From contig KQ965731.1 in assembly GCA_001574975.1 (NCBI GenBank), positions 1,508,202 through 1,572,201 of the forward strand: DNA of 64,000 nucleotides, read 5' to 3'. This DNA comes from Gonapodya prolifera JEL478. Its lineage: Eukaryota > Monoblepharomycota > Monoblepharidomycetes > Monoblepharidales > Gonapodyaceae. The notes below the pieces were generated by a model. That model did not search any database, had not been told where the DNA came from, and saw only the letters and a list, made by a program, of their open reading frames with translations. This document shows positions 13,795-24,805 of this stretch, in pieces (the stretch's first letter is position 1; every line of letters begins with the position of its first letter). The translations under genes were made by a program, and so were the position numbers.

Positions 13795-15746
13795 ATGCGC
13801 CGTGGGAAAATGGGATCTCTGCGAATGCGGATTCTTCTGGCAGTTGTCGTTCTGGTTGCCGGTTTCGGGGTCGTCGTTGGAGTGGAAGGGGCGCCAAATG
13901 GACAGGTGGTGGCTGGTGAGCATCCAGCGTTCGAGTACAGATATTGGAAAGGACAAACGGGGAGAAATTGGCGGGGTTTGCGGAAAAGAGGAGAAGGTGT
14001 GCGAGATTGGCGGACCAGGATGCACGGAAGGAAGGGAAGACGGCTCGACGAACAGAGAAGCGGATACAGGAAACACTGCGATCAAGGCTAGGAATATTCT
14101 CCTCTGTGCAGATTGACTTTGAGCTTTCCTACCTGTGGTCTATCGCATTCTCATTCTCGTTCTCCTATCAATTGGTACTTACAGACAACCACCGGTTGTC
14201 TCCTTTGCACGCCTTTAAATCATTGATGAGGAGGTCTATCGGTGCTCTATCTCCTTCTACCTCTGGAGAGCAGATTCACCTACTGCGACGTCAGAACGCA
14301 AACGAAACATCCACAGCCAGCCCCACTGCCGCTCCAACTCAACAGGCGTCTACTTCCTTCTCTCCCAGTCCGACACCTCAACCTACTTCTGCCTCATCTT
14401 CTTCTCGCGCCGCATCCTCCACTAGAACGTCGTCGAACGTTCCAACACAAACAGCCCCACAAACATCACAGACTACTGCGGCTGCGCAACCAGATCCCAC
14501 CACTTCCCAGGATCCAGGAAACGCAAATACGACACCAGTACCTGACGTTACTTCGGACGTGGCTCCAACAACTACCGGGGATGCACAGACCGACTCTTCC
14601 ACAACATCCACAACCCGAACATCAAGTTCCACCGCAAAGGCTGCTTCCACCGCTTCTTCGAGTTCATCCAACAATAATAAACCAGCGGATCCTTCGAACT
14701 TGGCACCTATTGCGGGCGGCATTGCAGCCGGAGCAGTTGCTCTCCTCGTTGGTGGCGGCCTCCTCCTTTATCGTCGACGCCGCTCTTCCTCGTCCTACTC
14801 TAGCGACTACGATATGAAGCCTAGCCGTCGCTGGGAAACTTCGGAGGAGCGAGATATCACACCTAAACGCCGCCCCACTCTCCAACCCATCCGCTCACCC
14901 TCTCTCGCTGCCGCACCACACCGCCGCAACACTCTCGCCAATGGATTCGCCCAACCCTTTGACAACTCCGTCACTCTTGTCACAGCAGGAGGGCAGGTCC
15001 TCCCCGCCACCGATGGCATGTACGCTTACCCCCCCAGCATGACCTCTTCCGCTGGTGGACTCTCCCAAAACATGTACTCGTACTCGGCGCCCACCACCCA
15101 ACAGGCAATGTCTCGTGGCCAATCTCTCCGTGCGCCCTCGAGAACTTCGCGGAGAACATCATCGAATGGCAGCGTTGGCGGCGTTTCGAGGATTTCAGAT
15201 GTGTCGCGTGGCGACCAGGCGTTAGTTTCGGGAACCCAGGTGGCGCTGGCGCCGCAAACTGGGGTGACAGTGATTCAAGAGGTGAGCGATACGAGGCGAC
15301 ACGGAAAGATGGCACAATAAGGGACCGACGTTTTGTAACTGATGATACCATCTTAGACCTACTATGCCCACACCCAATATGTAGCCCAACTCCCCGACGA
15401 GCTATCAGTTGACCAAGGCGACCAGGTCTACGTTGATTGCGCCATGCCCGACGGATGGGCCCGGGGTGAGCAGTTCGTTTTCCCTTCCACACCTTCTAGA
15501 TCTAAGCCCGTCTTTCCAGCGACCAATGCGCGCACCCGACAGATCGGGTTCATCCCCATGGTGGTGCTCTCCCGCACCCCTGCTGCGCCTTCGATCGACG
15601 TCCAGGGCCCCGCACCTTCCCTGGCTCTTCCCGGGATGGGCGGGGGGATGCCCTTCTCGGGCGGCTTTTTGGCGCCAAGCGGAAGTCTCGCGAGCGTGGT
15701 GCCAGCCAGGAACGAGAGTATGAGGCTGGGAAGTCGTGGGTTGTAG
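13795..15746 (+). CDS. second membrane SH3 protein: signal peptide, Ser/Thr-rich ectodomain, one TM segment, SH3
   Basis: The simplest closed model joins 13795-13915, 14185-15281, 15357-15465 and 15520-15746, giving 517 residues. It starts with a signal peptide (MRRGKMGSLRMRILLAVVVL...). A Ser/Thr-rich mucin-like ectodomain follows, then the span LAPIAGGIAAGAVALLVGGG, stop-transfer RRRRSSSS, a Ser-rich tail and an SH3 domain (YYAHTQYVAQLPDELSVDQGDQV, then QIGFIPMVVL). It shares layout and SH3 details (LPDEL) with the gene upstream, so the two are tandem paralogues. The span 13916-14184 is ambiguous because all three frames are open there; a Cys-containing exon at 13941-14105 is phase-compatible but would need a 25-nt intron. 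The mucin-type ectodomain suggests heavy O-glycosylation at the cell surface. Confidence 0.8.
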
Positions 15747-16022
15747 ACTGGGCCGTGGAAGATGAAGGCGCACTTCTCCGAGTCTTGATGGCGTGGGGAG
15801 TCGGGTGTGATAGAATCTGTTGGTTGGTGGGCTATTGCGCGGCGGCATGTGCCCGTGAGCCATTGATTGTTTGTTCCTGTTTCACGTCATATTTTGTATG
15901 CAGCCGTCTTAGGCCACATATCCCCCGCAGTAAATCGTTATGAATACGCACAGGGCTCTAATACAGAAATTTGATAAGCTCGAATGGCCAATCTTCCCGC
16001 GGTCCAGTGTCCCCATCCTTCA

Positions 16023-17595
16023 TCAGTACGTGGGTAACGGCCCCACGTGGCCCCTCATGCATGCAGACACAATGTTATAGTAGTTACGCTGGTAGAACAG
16101 GCTTCCAGGAGCAATGGGGGGAAATTCTACCACTAGTGCGTCAACTTTTTTACGGTAAAGAACCCAGGCCGGCCAGAAAACTAGATGCATGATTATATGA
16201 TGTGAGAATATGCTGGGAAACGATTATAACTCTGCAGAGCACTTACTGATCCAGAGACACGATAAAACGCAGAGAGTTTTGACGAGACAGCTGTCAGTCG
16301 CCATTGCCAGACTGTTCGGGGCCTTGGCAGTGACGCGGTCCTTGTGTGTTGGGTATGTTACGCTTTCCAACAGGACAACGATGGAAGGGAAGCTTAGGAG
16401 CGGAGGGACAGTCGATAACGCGTACCTTATGTGTCCCCCATACCCCGTGCTTCGAACTGCAACCACAATGGCCGGTGTGAGCTGATCAAAGTCCCACAGA
16501 ACCTGTTTGCGCAAATGAATCTCTTTGAGAAGGTTTTCTGACCTCGTGAATTCGCCGAGCACTTCCGCAATGGTTTTAGTTGGGACAACGCGAAGCGCGC
16601 GGGTGGGGTCGTAAGCTTGCAGGGCCACCATTTGTGACCATTGTGGACTTATATAGTTTGAAGCATCCATCATGATGTCGAAGTCAGTGACGGTGCGCTG
16701 GTGTTCTTGATGATTGGTGTGGTGGTGTCCGTTAGCGTCCTTGTCTGTGTGGAAGAAAAATGATAAACATCGAGGGACGTAAGCTTTCGACGCGGATACC
16801 AGCAGGTGTGTGTTTCGACCCAACGTTCTGGAAAGCAGGGTGAGGTTGGTGGTGCAGAGGCAAACGCGGATAGCGCTCACCAATATGTGATCCCATGACT
16901 CGTACGATGAGTTGTGGGCGATCCTGGGAGTCACGTAAGCTTTGAGAGGAGAGAAAAGGAAACAAATGCTCACCGAGTAACTGCAGCGAGAAAGCTCGCA
17001 CGCATTGTTTCACGTTCACAGCCAAATCAAAAAGAGGACCCACGTCAGAAAGTACTTCAGAAGCTCATTAGGGTCGAAAGCCGTATGGACATCGTAAGTC
17101 CGGACGTCTCCGTCTCCATCCACTCTAGTTTCAGCTGTACTGGGGCCTCCAAAGTCGGGGCGTTGATCCCATCTCATCACAAGTTCTTGTGGAACTTTGC
17201 TCATATCATACACTGCGACTGGTAGTTGCACAACATAAGTCGCTCCCCCTCCCAGAACTGGTTGAACCTGATTAGATGGCAAAGGACCGCCTTGCGGGAC
17301 CTGGGAGGGGGGTGGAGCCACGTTCGCTAGAGTGTGCGCTTTTTCGTATGAGGGTGGAGCTGGAACGTTGGCCGGTGCCATCAGTGCCTCGGGAGGTAGT
17401 GGTGGTAGAGAAGCATGGTGAACATCACTGTGATCGGCAGTGTAGCTGTGATTTTTCGCCCTCCCTTTAGATTGTGTAATTCTTCGCTTAGGGATTAGAA
17501 TCGCGAGATACTCACGCGACAAGGGGAGGTGCAGATACTGGAGATACGCTGTACGCAGTTGTTGGGGAATCCCCCGGGAATGACGGTGTGGACAT
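16023..17595 (-). CDS. PPxY-containing membrane protein, unassigned fungal family (copy A)
   Basis: Seven exons on the minus strand (17595-17516, 17445-17044, 16980-16974, 16923-16881, 16744-16426, 16362-16247, 16180-16023) give 374 residues with all phases closed. The N-terminus is Pro-rich with LPPLPPEA and a PPSYE motif, which fits the PPxY ligand of WW domains such as those of Rsp5-type ubiquitin ligases. A conserved middle (LLKYFLTYSDRP, EHQRTVTDFDI, WDFDQLTPAIVVAVRSTGYGG) leads to a hydrophobic segment CVLSCLWIIFWPAW and a tail FYQRNYYNI. Exon 3 is only 7 nt and is confirmed by the paralogue at 20672-22273. I do not recognise a characterised function. The 136-nt intron at 16745-16880 could hide a further small exon matching nine extra residues of copy B. 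It is divergent from the AAA gene, with start codons 19 nt apart. Confidence 0.8.
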
Positions 17596-17614
17596 CTGGG
17601 TGTGATGTGATACG

Positions 17615-20600
17615 ATGACCAAAGTCACTGCGGCCCCACACCCCTCACCGAAAATCCATTCGAAACATGCTGAAGCTTTGTCCCTGATGTCTTCGAGCTG
17701 TGTATTGCGTCTCCTCAATGATGCCTCGCTTGCATCAGCATCTGGCGCGGTGACGATCCCAACTGGACACATTTCCAAGGAAGATATTCTGCGACTCGCC
17801 CTCTTCACAACCTCCGACCCTCTTGGATGCACTAATAGCGAGAATTTGAGCACACAAAAGGGATTCACTGATGTGAAATCATCGCTTTCGACGCTTAATC
17901 CGGATGCGACTGTTCTTGCTCGAACGTGGGGTCTTCTCTTGAAGGTTCCTGTTTTTTCCCAGGACGATGGCAAACAGGGTTTCATGAAACCACAACTGTT
18001 TATTCGCGGACGTGAAAACTCGAACTGGTCAAGGAAACTTGCACTCTTCAATGACCAATCCAGGGAAGGGCACGAGGAGGGCACTTATGAACACATGTTG
18101 TTGGAGCTCAAGCTTCTTCCTGAAATGATCGGCTCCAACTCCGCAAAGGCGCGGTCTGCAGCGGGAAAAGCACGGGAATCTCGAGACGATGCCGTGGAAG
18201 TTCTGTTCTCGAAAGAAGACATGCGCGCTCTAAAGTTCAAACCTGAGCTCAAGGTCCGTAGGCAATAGCTCATGTAATGTGTCCATTTCAAATACCAACT
18301 GCATTCGCTTCAGCTCTCTTGCCTCCTCATACCATTCGCAAGGCTCCACAGAGTGTCACGGATCACCGTGTCTCCGCAGAATCCCCCACCGGCACACCCA
18401 CTTCTTCCCTCATGGCCCTTCTTTCCGTTCACTCCCCGCCGAATTAGGGAAGTGCTGGTCGGAAAAGTTGTTGCCAGAGGATTGGCAGTGAAGATCCATG
18501 AGTGCGACGTTCGGAAAGCGAAACAAAGAAGCTGGGGAACGACTTCTTTCAAACGAGAACTCTCCATGGGCTCGGACTTATGGACGTTCAACGTATCTGA
18601 AGTATGCTGTGACACGAGCGACCGTTCCAGTCCCGATGAGAAGCCCCTTTTTGCACTTGTAACAAACAACACCATCGTGGAACTCCAGGCTCCGGATGCA
18701 ACTCCATTGAATGGGGAATCTCTACAAATCTCCATTGACGACGATTCACTCGATGCCAAAGTGTCTGCCGTTGGAACCTACGATGGGGGTGAACGGTGAG
18801 AGTTCCCCTGCGAGGCATATTGATTTCGTCTTTTTTTTTTATTTTCGAATTTTGTGAACGGTAGATTCTTTCACCTAATCCGGCTCGCCCACCTACAATC
18901 ATCGGCGCACCTGTTTGCCCGCCGCATCTCAGTCCCTGCACCGACCACAATTCTGCTCTCCGGGCCACCTGGCTCGGGCAAGTCCAGACTGTTGCACGTC
19001 GCCTCGCAAGCGCGTGGTGTTCGCCTTGAAACTATCACTGCTGGGTCAGTGTTTGCGGCGGGACAGGCCGGATTTGTCGGTCCCCGGATTGTCGCCGCTG
19101 TTCGGCGTGCCATCGAAGTTCACAGCGTTCGCGAGCCGGGAAGAACACCTGCATCCCTTATTGTGGTTGCTCTAGACCATGTTGAATTACTGGTTGGCTC
19201 TCGCGCCGAGGCGGTGGCGACCACGGCTGACCCATTTGAAGGGGATGAGGACGCGGTTGATGGGTTCCTCGAAGCGGCGATTCTCGTGTCCCGTTCCCAC
19301 GAGCGACGGAATGAGGCGCTGGGAGCTGAGAGCTCAGACATTGGACCACGTGCTTTATTGGTTGGGCTCACCAGCACTGACCCGGGCAAGTTGCCCGCAC
19401 GAGCGCTCGAGGTGTTTTCGCAGTCTGTCGCGCTCGGCCCGCCACCGACGCATCAATCGCCCGAATCTCTCCGCTCGCTGACTGACGAACCTGCAGCGGC
19501 TTTCGCAGGGCGGAAGGTGCCAGTGCACCCCACGTTGGAACCGCTAGTCCGCTCCCTCAAAGCGTCACCGATTCTGGCCAACTTCCGCATGGCACCCCCG
19601 CTCGGTGCCATGTTTTACGGGTCCTCCGTACCCACCACCTTGAGCGACGATCTGGCCAGCGCTCTTGACTGGCGTTGCGCAAAGGTTAGATTGACAGATC
19701 TCGTCAAGGGGGAAGTAGGCGCGGGTGAACGGGCGGTTCGAGAAATATTCGGCCGATGTGAGAGGGAGGGCGGAGGATGGATTGTGTCGATGGAGGGAGT
19801 GGATGCGGTCATACGTTCGAATACGATGGGTGGGCAAGGAGTTGGGGACAAGGTGGGGACTTCTCTGCGGGGGGTTCTTGTCTTTCCTTGCTATCAGAGC
19901 CAACGACTGATTCTTGCGTTGCACGTCACGATAGGTTCTCACCCAACTTCTTGTCGAGTTGGATCGACTTGCACTCAAGGGCATGCGCCCAAAGACGAGG
20001 ACATCGAGCGCAGGGCGTGCGACACTGTTCGTCGTCCTTTCCACCGATCGGCCGTGGGACATTGACCCAAGGCTGCTCCGGGCTGGTGAGTGTACGAGCG
20101 AGGACGCTCACCACCGTCACTGACGAACGATGTACACACAAACAGGCCGGATTGATCGACACGTGTACGTCAGGCCTCCGACAAACGAGCAACTCCACGC
20201 GCTGCTTGCGTCTTCCTTCCCCCCACTATCGCCCGCCACGCCACCGCCGACGCGCTCACCCTCGAGTCCCTTACCAGCTCACCCGGACGTGACTGCCGCG
20301 TTGCCAAGCATCGTCGAGCACATGTCGGGTCGTAACGAGGGGGACGTGCGAGAACTTGTGCGAAGGGCCAGAGCTGGCGCGGTCCAGCGGGTCGTCGCCA
20401 AGGCGCGGCGAGGTGGCGGTGGCGGTGGCGTGCGTGTGGGAGATGGAGATGGCGGCGCGAAGGAGTTCTCTGGAGGTGAATTGTTGAAAGCCGCCCTGGA
20501 GGCGGCGATGGTGGAGGTGGAGGACGTGGAGGCGGCGATGCGATCATTGGGTGACGTTGAGAGGGTGGTTGAGGAAGAACGGTACAAGAACTGGACGCTA

Positions 20601-20627
20601 TTCAAACGTCGTGTGCAACAAGAATAA
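17615..20627 (+). CDS. divergent CDC48/AFG2-like tandem AAA+ protein with degenerate second domain
   Basis: Five exons (17615-18253, 18314-18795, 18865-19852, 19935-20085, 20146-20627) encode 913 residues, or 889 if the Met at 17687 is used. The N-terminal 350 residues are not recognisable in detail but sit where CDC48-type N domains lie. The first AAA domain keeps Walker A GPPGSGKS; its Walker B reads LIVVALDHVELL, with His where the catalytic Glu is expected. The second domain has lost Walker A (FYGSSVPTTLSDD) and Walker B (IVSMEGVDAV) but retains VGAGERAVREIF, VLTQLLVELD and DIDPRLLRAGRIDR, as in AFG2/SPATA5 proteins. A role in ribosome maturation, as for AFG2, would be inference only. PEX1/PEX6 is the alternative. 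The first intron's donor (GTCCGT) is weak. Confidence 0.75.
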
Positions 20628-20671
20628 TGCATTCAAAACGATTGTTCAATGCGCTAATGCGTTGAACGGAC

Positions 20672-22273
20672 TCAATACGCTACGTTGACTCCACACCGGC
20701 GAGCAAGCACCGAATTGATAATATTGTAGTAATTTCGCTGATAAAAGACACTCCCGGGAGCGACGGGGAGGAATTCCAGGATGAGCGAGTCCACCTTTTT
20801 CCTGTACATGAGTTTCAGGGGCCAGAAGATGATGCACAGACACGTGAGGACGCAGAATGTTTTCATGAGGCACGAGTCGGCCACGCGCGTGAGGACGTTT
20901 GGTGCTTTGGCGCTGACCTGAACCCAAAACCATCCGAGATGAGTATTGGCATGGGTGGGAAAAAAACGACACTGACACCGACACTGACCCCCCAGGCAAC
21001 ACACAAAAAAAAAAAAAAAAAAACACCAACCTTATCCCTACTCGTCGGATACGACACCGCAACATGCCCGCCATACCCCGTCGACCTCACCGCGGCGACC
21101 AGCGCGGGCGACAACTGGTCATAGTCCCACCTGACCTGTTTCCGCATATGGATCTCCTTCATCTTGTTCTCGGAGTGCGTGAAGTCGTCAAGGACGTCGC
21201 GGATCCATTTCGGTGGGGCGGGAGTGCCGCCGGCAGAGTCTTGGAGCGCGACGAGGGAGGACCATGCGGGTGAGAAGTAGTTGGATACGTCCTAGCGGGG
21301 TTTGTGAAAGTGAGAGCGTCACACGCATGGAAAGAGCTTCGTGATCGGCACCGCACCCAGCACACACCATTCGAAAGTCGAAGTCCGTGACCGTGCGCTG
21401 GTGCTGGACCACGCGGGTGTGCCGATGGCCCTGATTGTCCGTGAAATGTTCGACGGTGGTGTAGTGTTCAACGTGCGTGCCGCATATCCGCACAAACACC
21501 GTTGGCCGATCGGCGTACGTCAAAAAGTAGTGGAACAACTCGTCGGTGTTGGTTGCTGTGATGGGAGAGTACGTTTTGACGTCCTGGTGCACGCCGCACG
21601 CCGCATGCCGCACGGCGCATGGCGCATGGGAGGGAGATTTAAACGTGGGGTCGGTCGAGTGTGGGATCGAAGAGGTGACTTACACCGTCACTGTTGTGTT
21701 GGATTTCCACCACGCTGGGGTCGGTGAATATGGGCTGTTGACCTTGCAACATGACGAACCCCTTTGGGACGATCGAGATGTCGAATATTGCAGGCGGCTG
21801 CGACTGAAAGCTTGGAGGGGCTTGAGCTGGTACTGGTGCTGGTGCTGGAGAGGTCGGGGCTTGAGCAGGTGCGGGAGCAGGAGCAGGAGGAGGCGGAACC
21901 TGGTGCCCATCGTAGCTCGGGGTGCCTGGAGGTGGAGGGAACGGAGGTGGCGCGAACTGAGGCGCTGCAACTAGGGGAGGAGGTGCGTGTGCGATCTTGA
22001 CCGCTTCCTCGTACGAGGGAGGGGGAGGCAAGTTTGGCGGGGCCATCACTGCCTCTGGAGGGAGCGGGGGAAGACCTGCGATGTCGGGTAAGGACTGCAA
22101 GTAGTTCTGGTAGCTTGTGCGGAGGGGTCAGGTGTTTGCATGCATGCGTGCGTGGACACAAAGGCGGCGACGTACTAGATGAGGCCATTGCCCGCGGACG
22201 GAGCGGCAGACGGCGACGGCTGGGTGAGCGTTTGCGGCGAGCCTGCGTCTGGCTGCGGCTTCTTTTCGTCCAT
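20672..22273 (-). CDS. PPxY-containing membrane protein, unassigned fungal family (copy B)
   Basis: Five exons on the minus strand (22273-22176, 22113-21684, 21583-21368, 21291-21031, 20917-20672) give 416 residues in a closed frame. Features in order: N-terminal Pro/Ser segment, LPPLPPEAVMAPPNL, PPxY motif PPPPSYEEA, a long Pro/Ala tract, the conserved core (LFHYFLTYADRP, VQHQRTVTDFDF, WDYDQLSPALVAAVRSTGYGG, SAKAPNVL), the hydrophobic segment CVLTCLCIIFWPL and the tail FYQRNYYNIINS. It lies on the far side of the AAA gene from copy A and converges with it, stop codons 44 nt apart. In copy B the FLTYADRP region is one uninterrupted exon, whereas copy A has a 7-nt exon there. A WW-domain (Rsp5) adaptor role is a testable guess. 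The Met at 22273 is chosen by comparison with copy A. Confidence 0.82.
21006..21023 (+). repeat. poly-A run inside an intron
   Basis: About 18 consecutive A (T on the coding strand) lie in the last intron of copy B and act as its polypyrimidine stretch. The length is prone to sequencing error. Confidence 0.8.
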
Positions 22274-22650
22274 GTCTGCCGGTGGCGTGCGGTGATCGGT
22301 GCGGACAATCAGATGTGGCCGCGGGTGCCAAGCTGCGAAGCTGCGTGCGAAGGTTGGAAGCCCCGCTGAAATTCTGCCGGTCATCCAATCATATTCGACC
22401 ACGTTGGAAGGTCTAGTCCGATAAGCTGGTAGTCTATCCTTTTCTCTTGTCTTCGTTCTCCGACATAATCACATTCACGGGTGTGAACGGGCTACATACA
22501 ACTCAAACATGTTCGTCTGCGGTTCAAAGACGCGCAAAACGGGCGAGGAAAAGCCCCGCGGGAACAGTCGGGAGAAAAAGAGACAAATAAAATGAATTAC
22601 TCGTCAACAATATTTTGCCATACGATGCCTAGCAGTAGACTCGGCAAGTC
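22274..22650. other. Intergenic region between copy B and the GDSL gene
   Basis: Upstream region of copy B and 3' flank of the GDSL esterase gene. The copy B frame stays open upstream for about 45 codons, so a longer N-terminus is possible. Nothing else is recognised. Confidence 0.5.
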
Positions 22651-24398
22651 CTATGATACATATCGGCTCACCAGCAGCTGCACCGCAGCCCACAACCCCG
22701 CGCCCGCGCCCATCCACAACCCGTAGTTCCACGTCTTCCTCGAGTCAGCTGCGCCCGTCTTTGTAGTGCTCGACGCAGGCGAAGACGACGCCGGCCCCGA
22801 CGCGGTCGACGACCCCGTGCTGGGGCCCGCCGGGTTCAGCTGCGTGAGGATGGCGTCGGCCAGCGCGCTGTGGGCTTGCGTGGTCGGGTGGAGGAAGTCC
22901 CAGTACCAGCGTGAACTGGACGGGAGGAGAGAGGTGAGGTGTCGTCACGAATTTCGGAGATTTGCGCTGACTTACTCGGGATCAGTGCATGCTGTGTATG
23001 GACCCGTACTGCGACGGTTGAATATTTTAAAGGAATTGCATATATGATCATCAGGGCACTCATTCACGACGAAGACGAAGACGAAGACGTGTGCAGCGCA
23101 CTCACAGATCCACAGCGTCAGTCTTGGACGATGTCAAGCACGCCGCGGTCGTCGAGAACTTGCTGCGGGCGGCCGCGACGGTAGGGTCCGAGTTCATATT
23201 GACGAATTTCAGGCGGTACCCCGACGTGGAGGAGGAGGGCGTGACGGTTTTGGCGTAGTTGGAGAGCGACGTCTGGATCTTGGCGTTGTGCTTGGTCGCG
23301 ATGTCGCTGAGGGAGGACGTGAAGAGGGTTCCGACGGCCGCGGAGGATTTTTGGACAACGTTGACGAACTACAGATAGCAGTAGAGAGATGAATGATGAA
23401 GGATAACCGAGAGTACCAAAAAAAAGCAAAAGAGAGCAGTGGCACTCACGGGCAGCGTTGACAAGTCCGGCAGCCCAAGCACCACAATAGTGTTCGCCCC
23501 CTGGGTTGTAAGCCTCGTCACAGCCGCCGTAATATTAGCCACCACATTGGTCGTAATCCTATCCGTATCAGGTGCTCCACCCGACCCCGATGCCACGTTG
23601 CTCAGGTAGTTCAAGTAGTCAAACAGCCCGATGTTGATCAGGTGGATCGTGCCCGGGTTCTGGATCGTGTTGGGCGACGAGATGTACCGCTCGACTTGGC
23701 CCGCAAGTCCGAGCTCGGTCACGACGATGCTTGCAGCGCCGGGGAGGTTTTGGACGGCCTTTTTGATTTAAGGGGTTGCCACTAGTCAGAGCCTTGTCGA
23801 GGGTCAACCCCCCCCCCACAGCAGTGCAACCCACCGCCGTCGAGTCCGGCCCCGTCGTGGCACCCGCGTACGCGAAATTGACCAAATGCGCTCCCGTCAT
23901 GTTGGCCATGTACTCGATGTACACGGGCCCGTTGCTGAATCGGCCCGTGAAGTAAGGCGCGACGGGGAACTTTTTGCTGCTCGCCGCGTAGTAATTGCCT
24001 GCCGTGAGGTGCCCAGACGTACAGCCGACGACAGGTCCGAGCCAGGGTCGGATCAGCGGTTATTCGTGGGTGCACAGTGATGCCCGGCACCAGAATTGCG
24101 GGAAAAACGGGTAATGTGTCAGTCAATTTAAGTTTTTTTACACCGCCTCCAGCAGCAAGACCAGCCAGCACACACCGCTATCCGTAACCGAATCCCCAAA
24201 CGCCGCAATGCTATCAATGGCCACACTATCGATCGTGAGTGAGCGCACTGTTCCTTTTGGGTTCAGCACCACCTGGCGAGCATCCAGTCTCGATCCGAGC
24301 GAGGGCGAGGGTAAGGCCAGGAGCGGGAGGAGGAGGGCGGAAATCAGGAAGGTGGAGAGGCGTGCGCCAGCGCAGCGTGTTCGGGGTGGGGATGGCAT
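22651..24398 (-). CDS. GDSL-type esterase/lipase with predicted GPI anchor
   Basis: Six exons on the minus strand (24398-24176, 23998-23835, 23758-23450, 23368-23106, 23008-22976, 22915-22651) sum to 418 residues. A signal peptide is followed by block I FGDSVTDSGN with the nucleophile Ser, then GRFSNGPVYIEYMA and NFAYAGATTG, and block V WDFLHPTTQAH with the Asp and His. Block III, usually GxND, reads GLFD, so the oxyanion-hole Asn seems lost. The C-terminus has a Ser/Thr-rich stretch and a terminal hydrophobic tail (LWMGAGAGLWAAVQLLV), the pattern of a GPI signal. This suggests a surface or wall carbohydrate esterase, as in family CE16. One exon is only 33 nt. The Met at 24398 places the signal peptide at the N-terminus; an upstream in-frame Met exists at 24500. 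Confidence 0.88.
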
Positions 24399-24805
24399 CG
24401 CTTGCGCCAATGGATGGGACGGGGAACGCAAAGTGGGCAAGCTCACGCCAAATGAAACTGCGGCCACCCAATTACTATTCCAAAAATGGCCAATTTTCAC
24501 CCCCGACTCAGCGGGTCAATGGCCCGACAGAAATGCTTCGTGTGCGTAAAGAGACCCCTTTGTGGTGGAATTGCGCTGGGATGGCTTGTTTTGCTTATGA
24601 ACTGTGTGGGTGTTCTTTGTTAACTTTGCGGGTATGTATGTGTATCTGGAAGGCTGTTTCATTTCATTGCGGAAAGGAAACCAATTTCATTGAAGAACAA
24701 ACTCAGTGTAAACTATTGGTTGGGAACAACTTCCTTTGCAACTTTGCAACTCTATGTACAATCGCCTGCCATGCAAACTAATCTAAATATATGTAATAAA
24801 ACCAT
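24399..24805. other. Intergenic region between GDSL esterase and hydrolase array
   Basis: Promoter side of the GDSL gene and 3' flank of the first hydrolase. No gene is recognised. Confidence 0.5.

Noticed and set aside
13944-14184. Continuous frame upstream of the second SH3 gene starting at Met 13944
   Set aside because: It lacks a signal peptide and reads as Arg/Lys-rich shadow sequence; the signal-peptide exon at 13795 joins in phase to 14185.
20170-20630. Pro/Arg-rich minus-strand frames opposite the AAA gene end
   Set aside because: Shadow of the Gly/Ala/Glu-rich C-terminal exon of the AAA protein.
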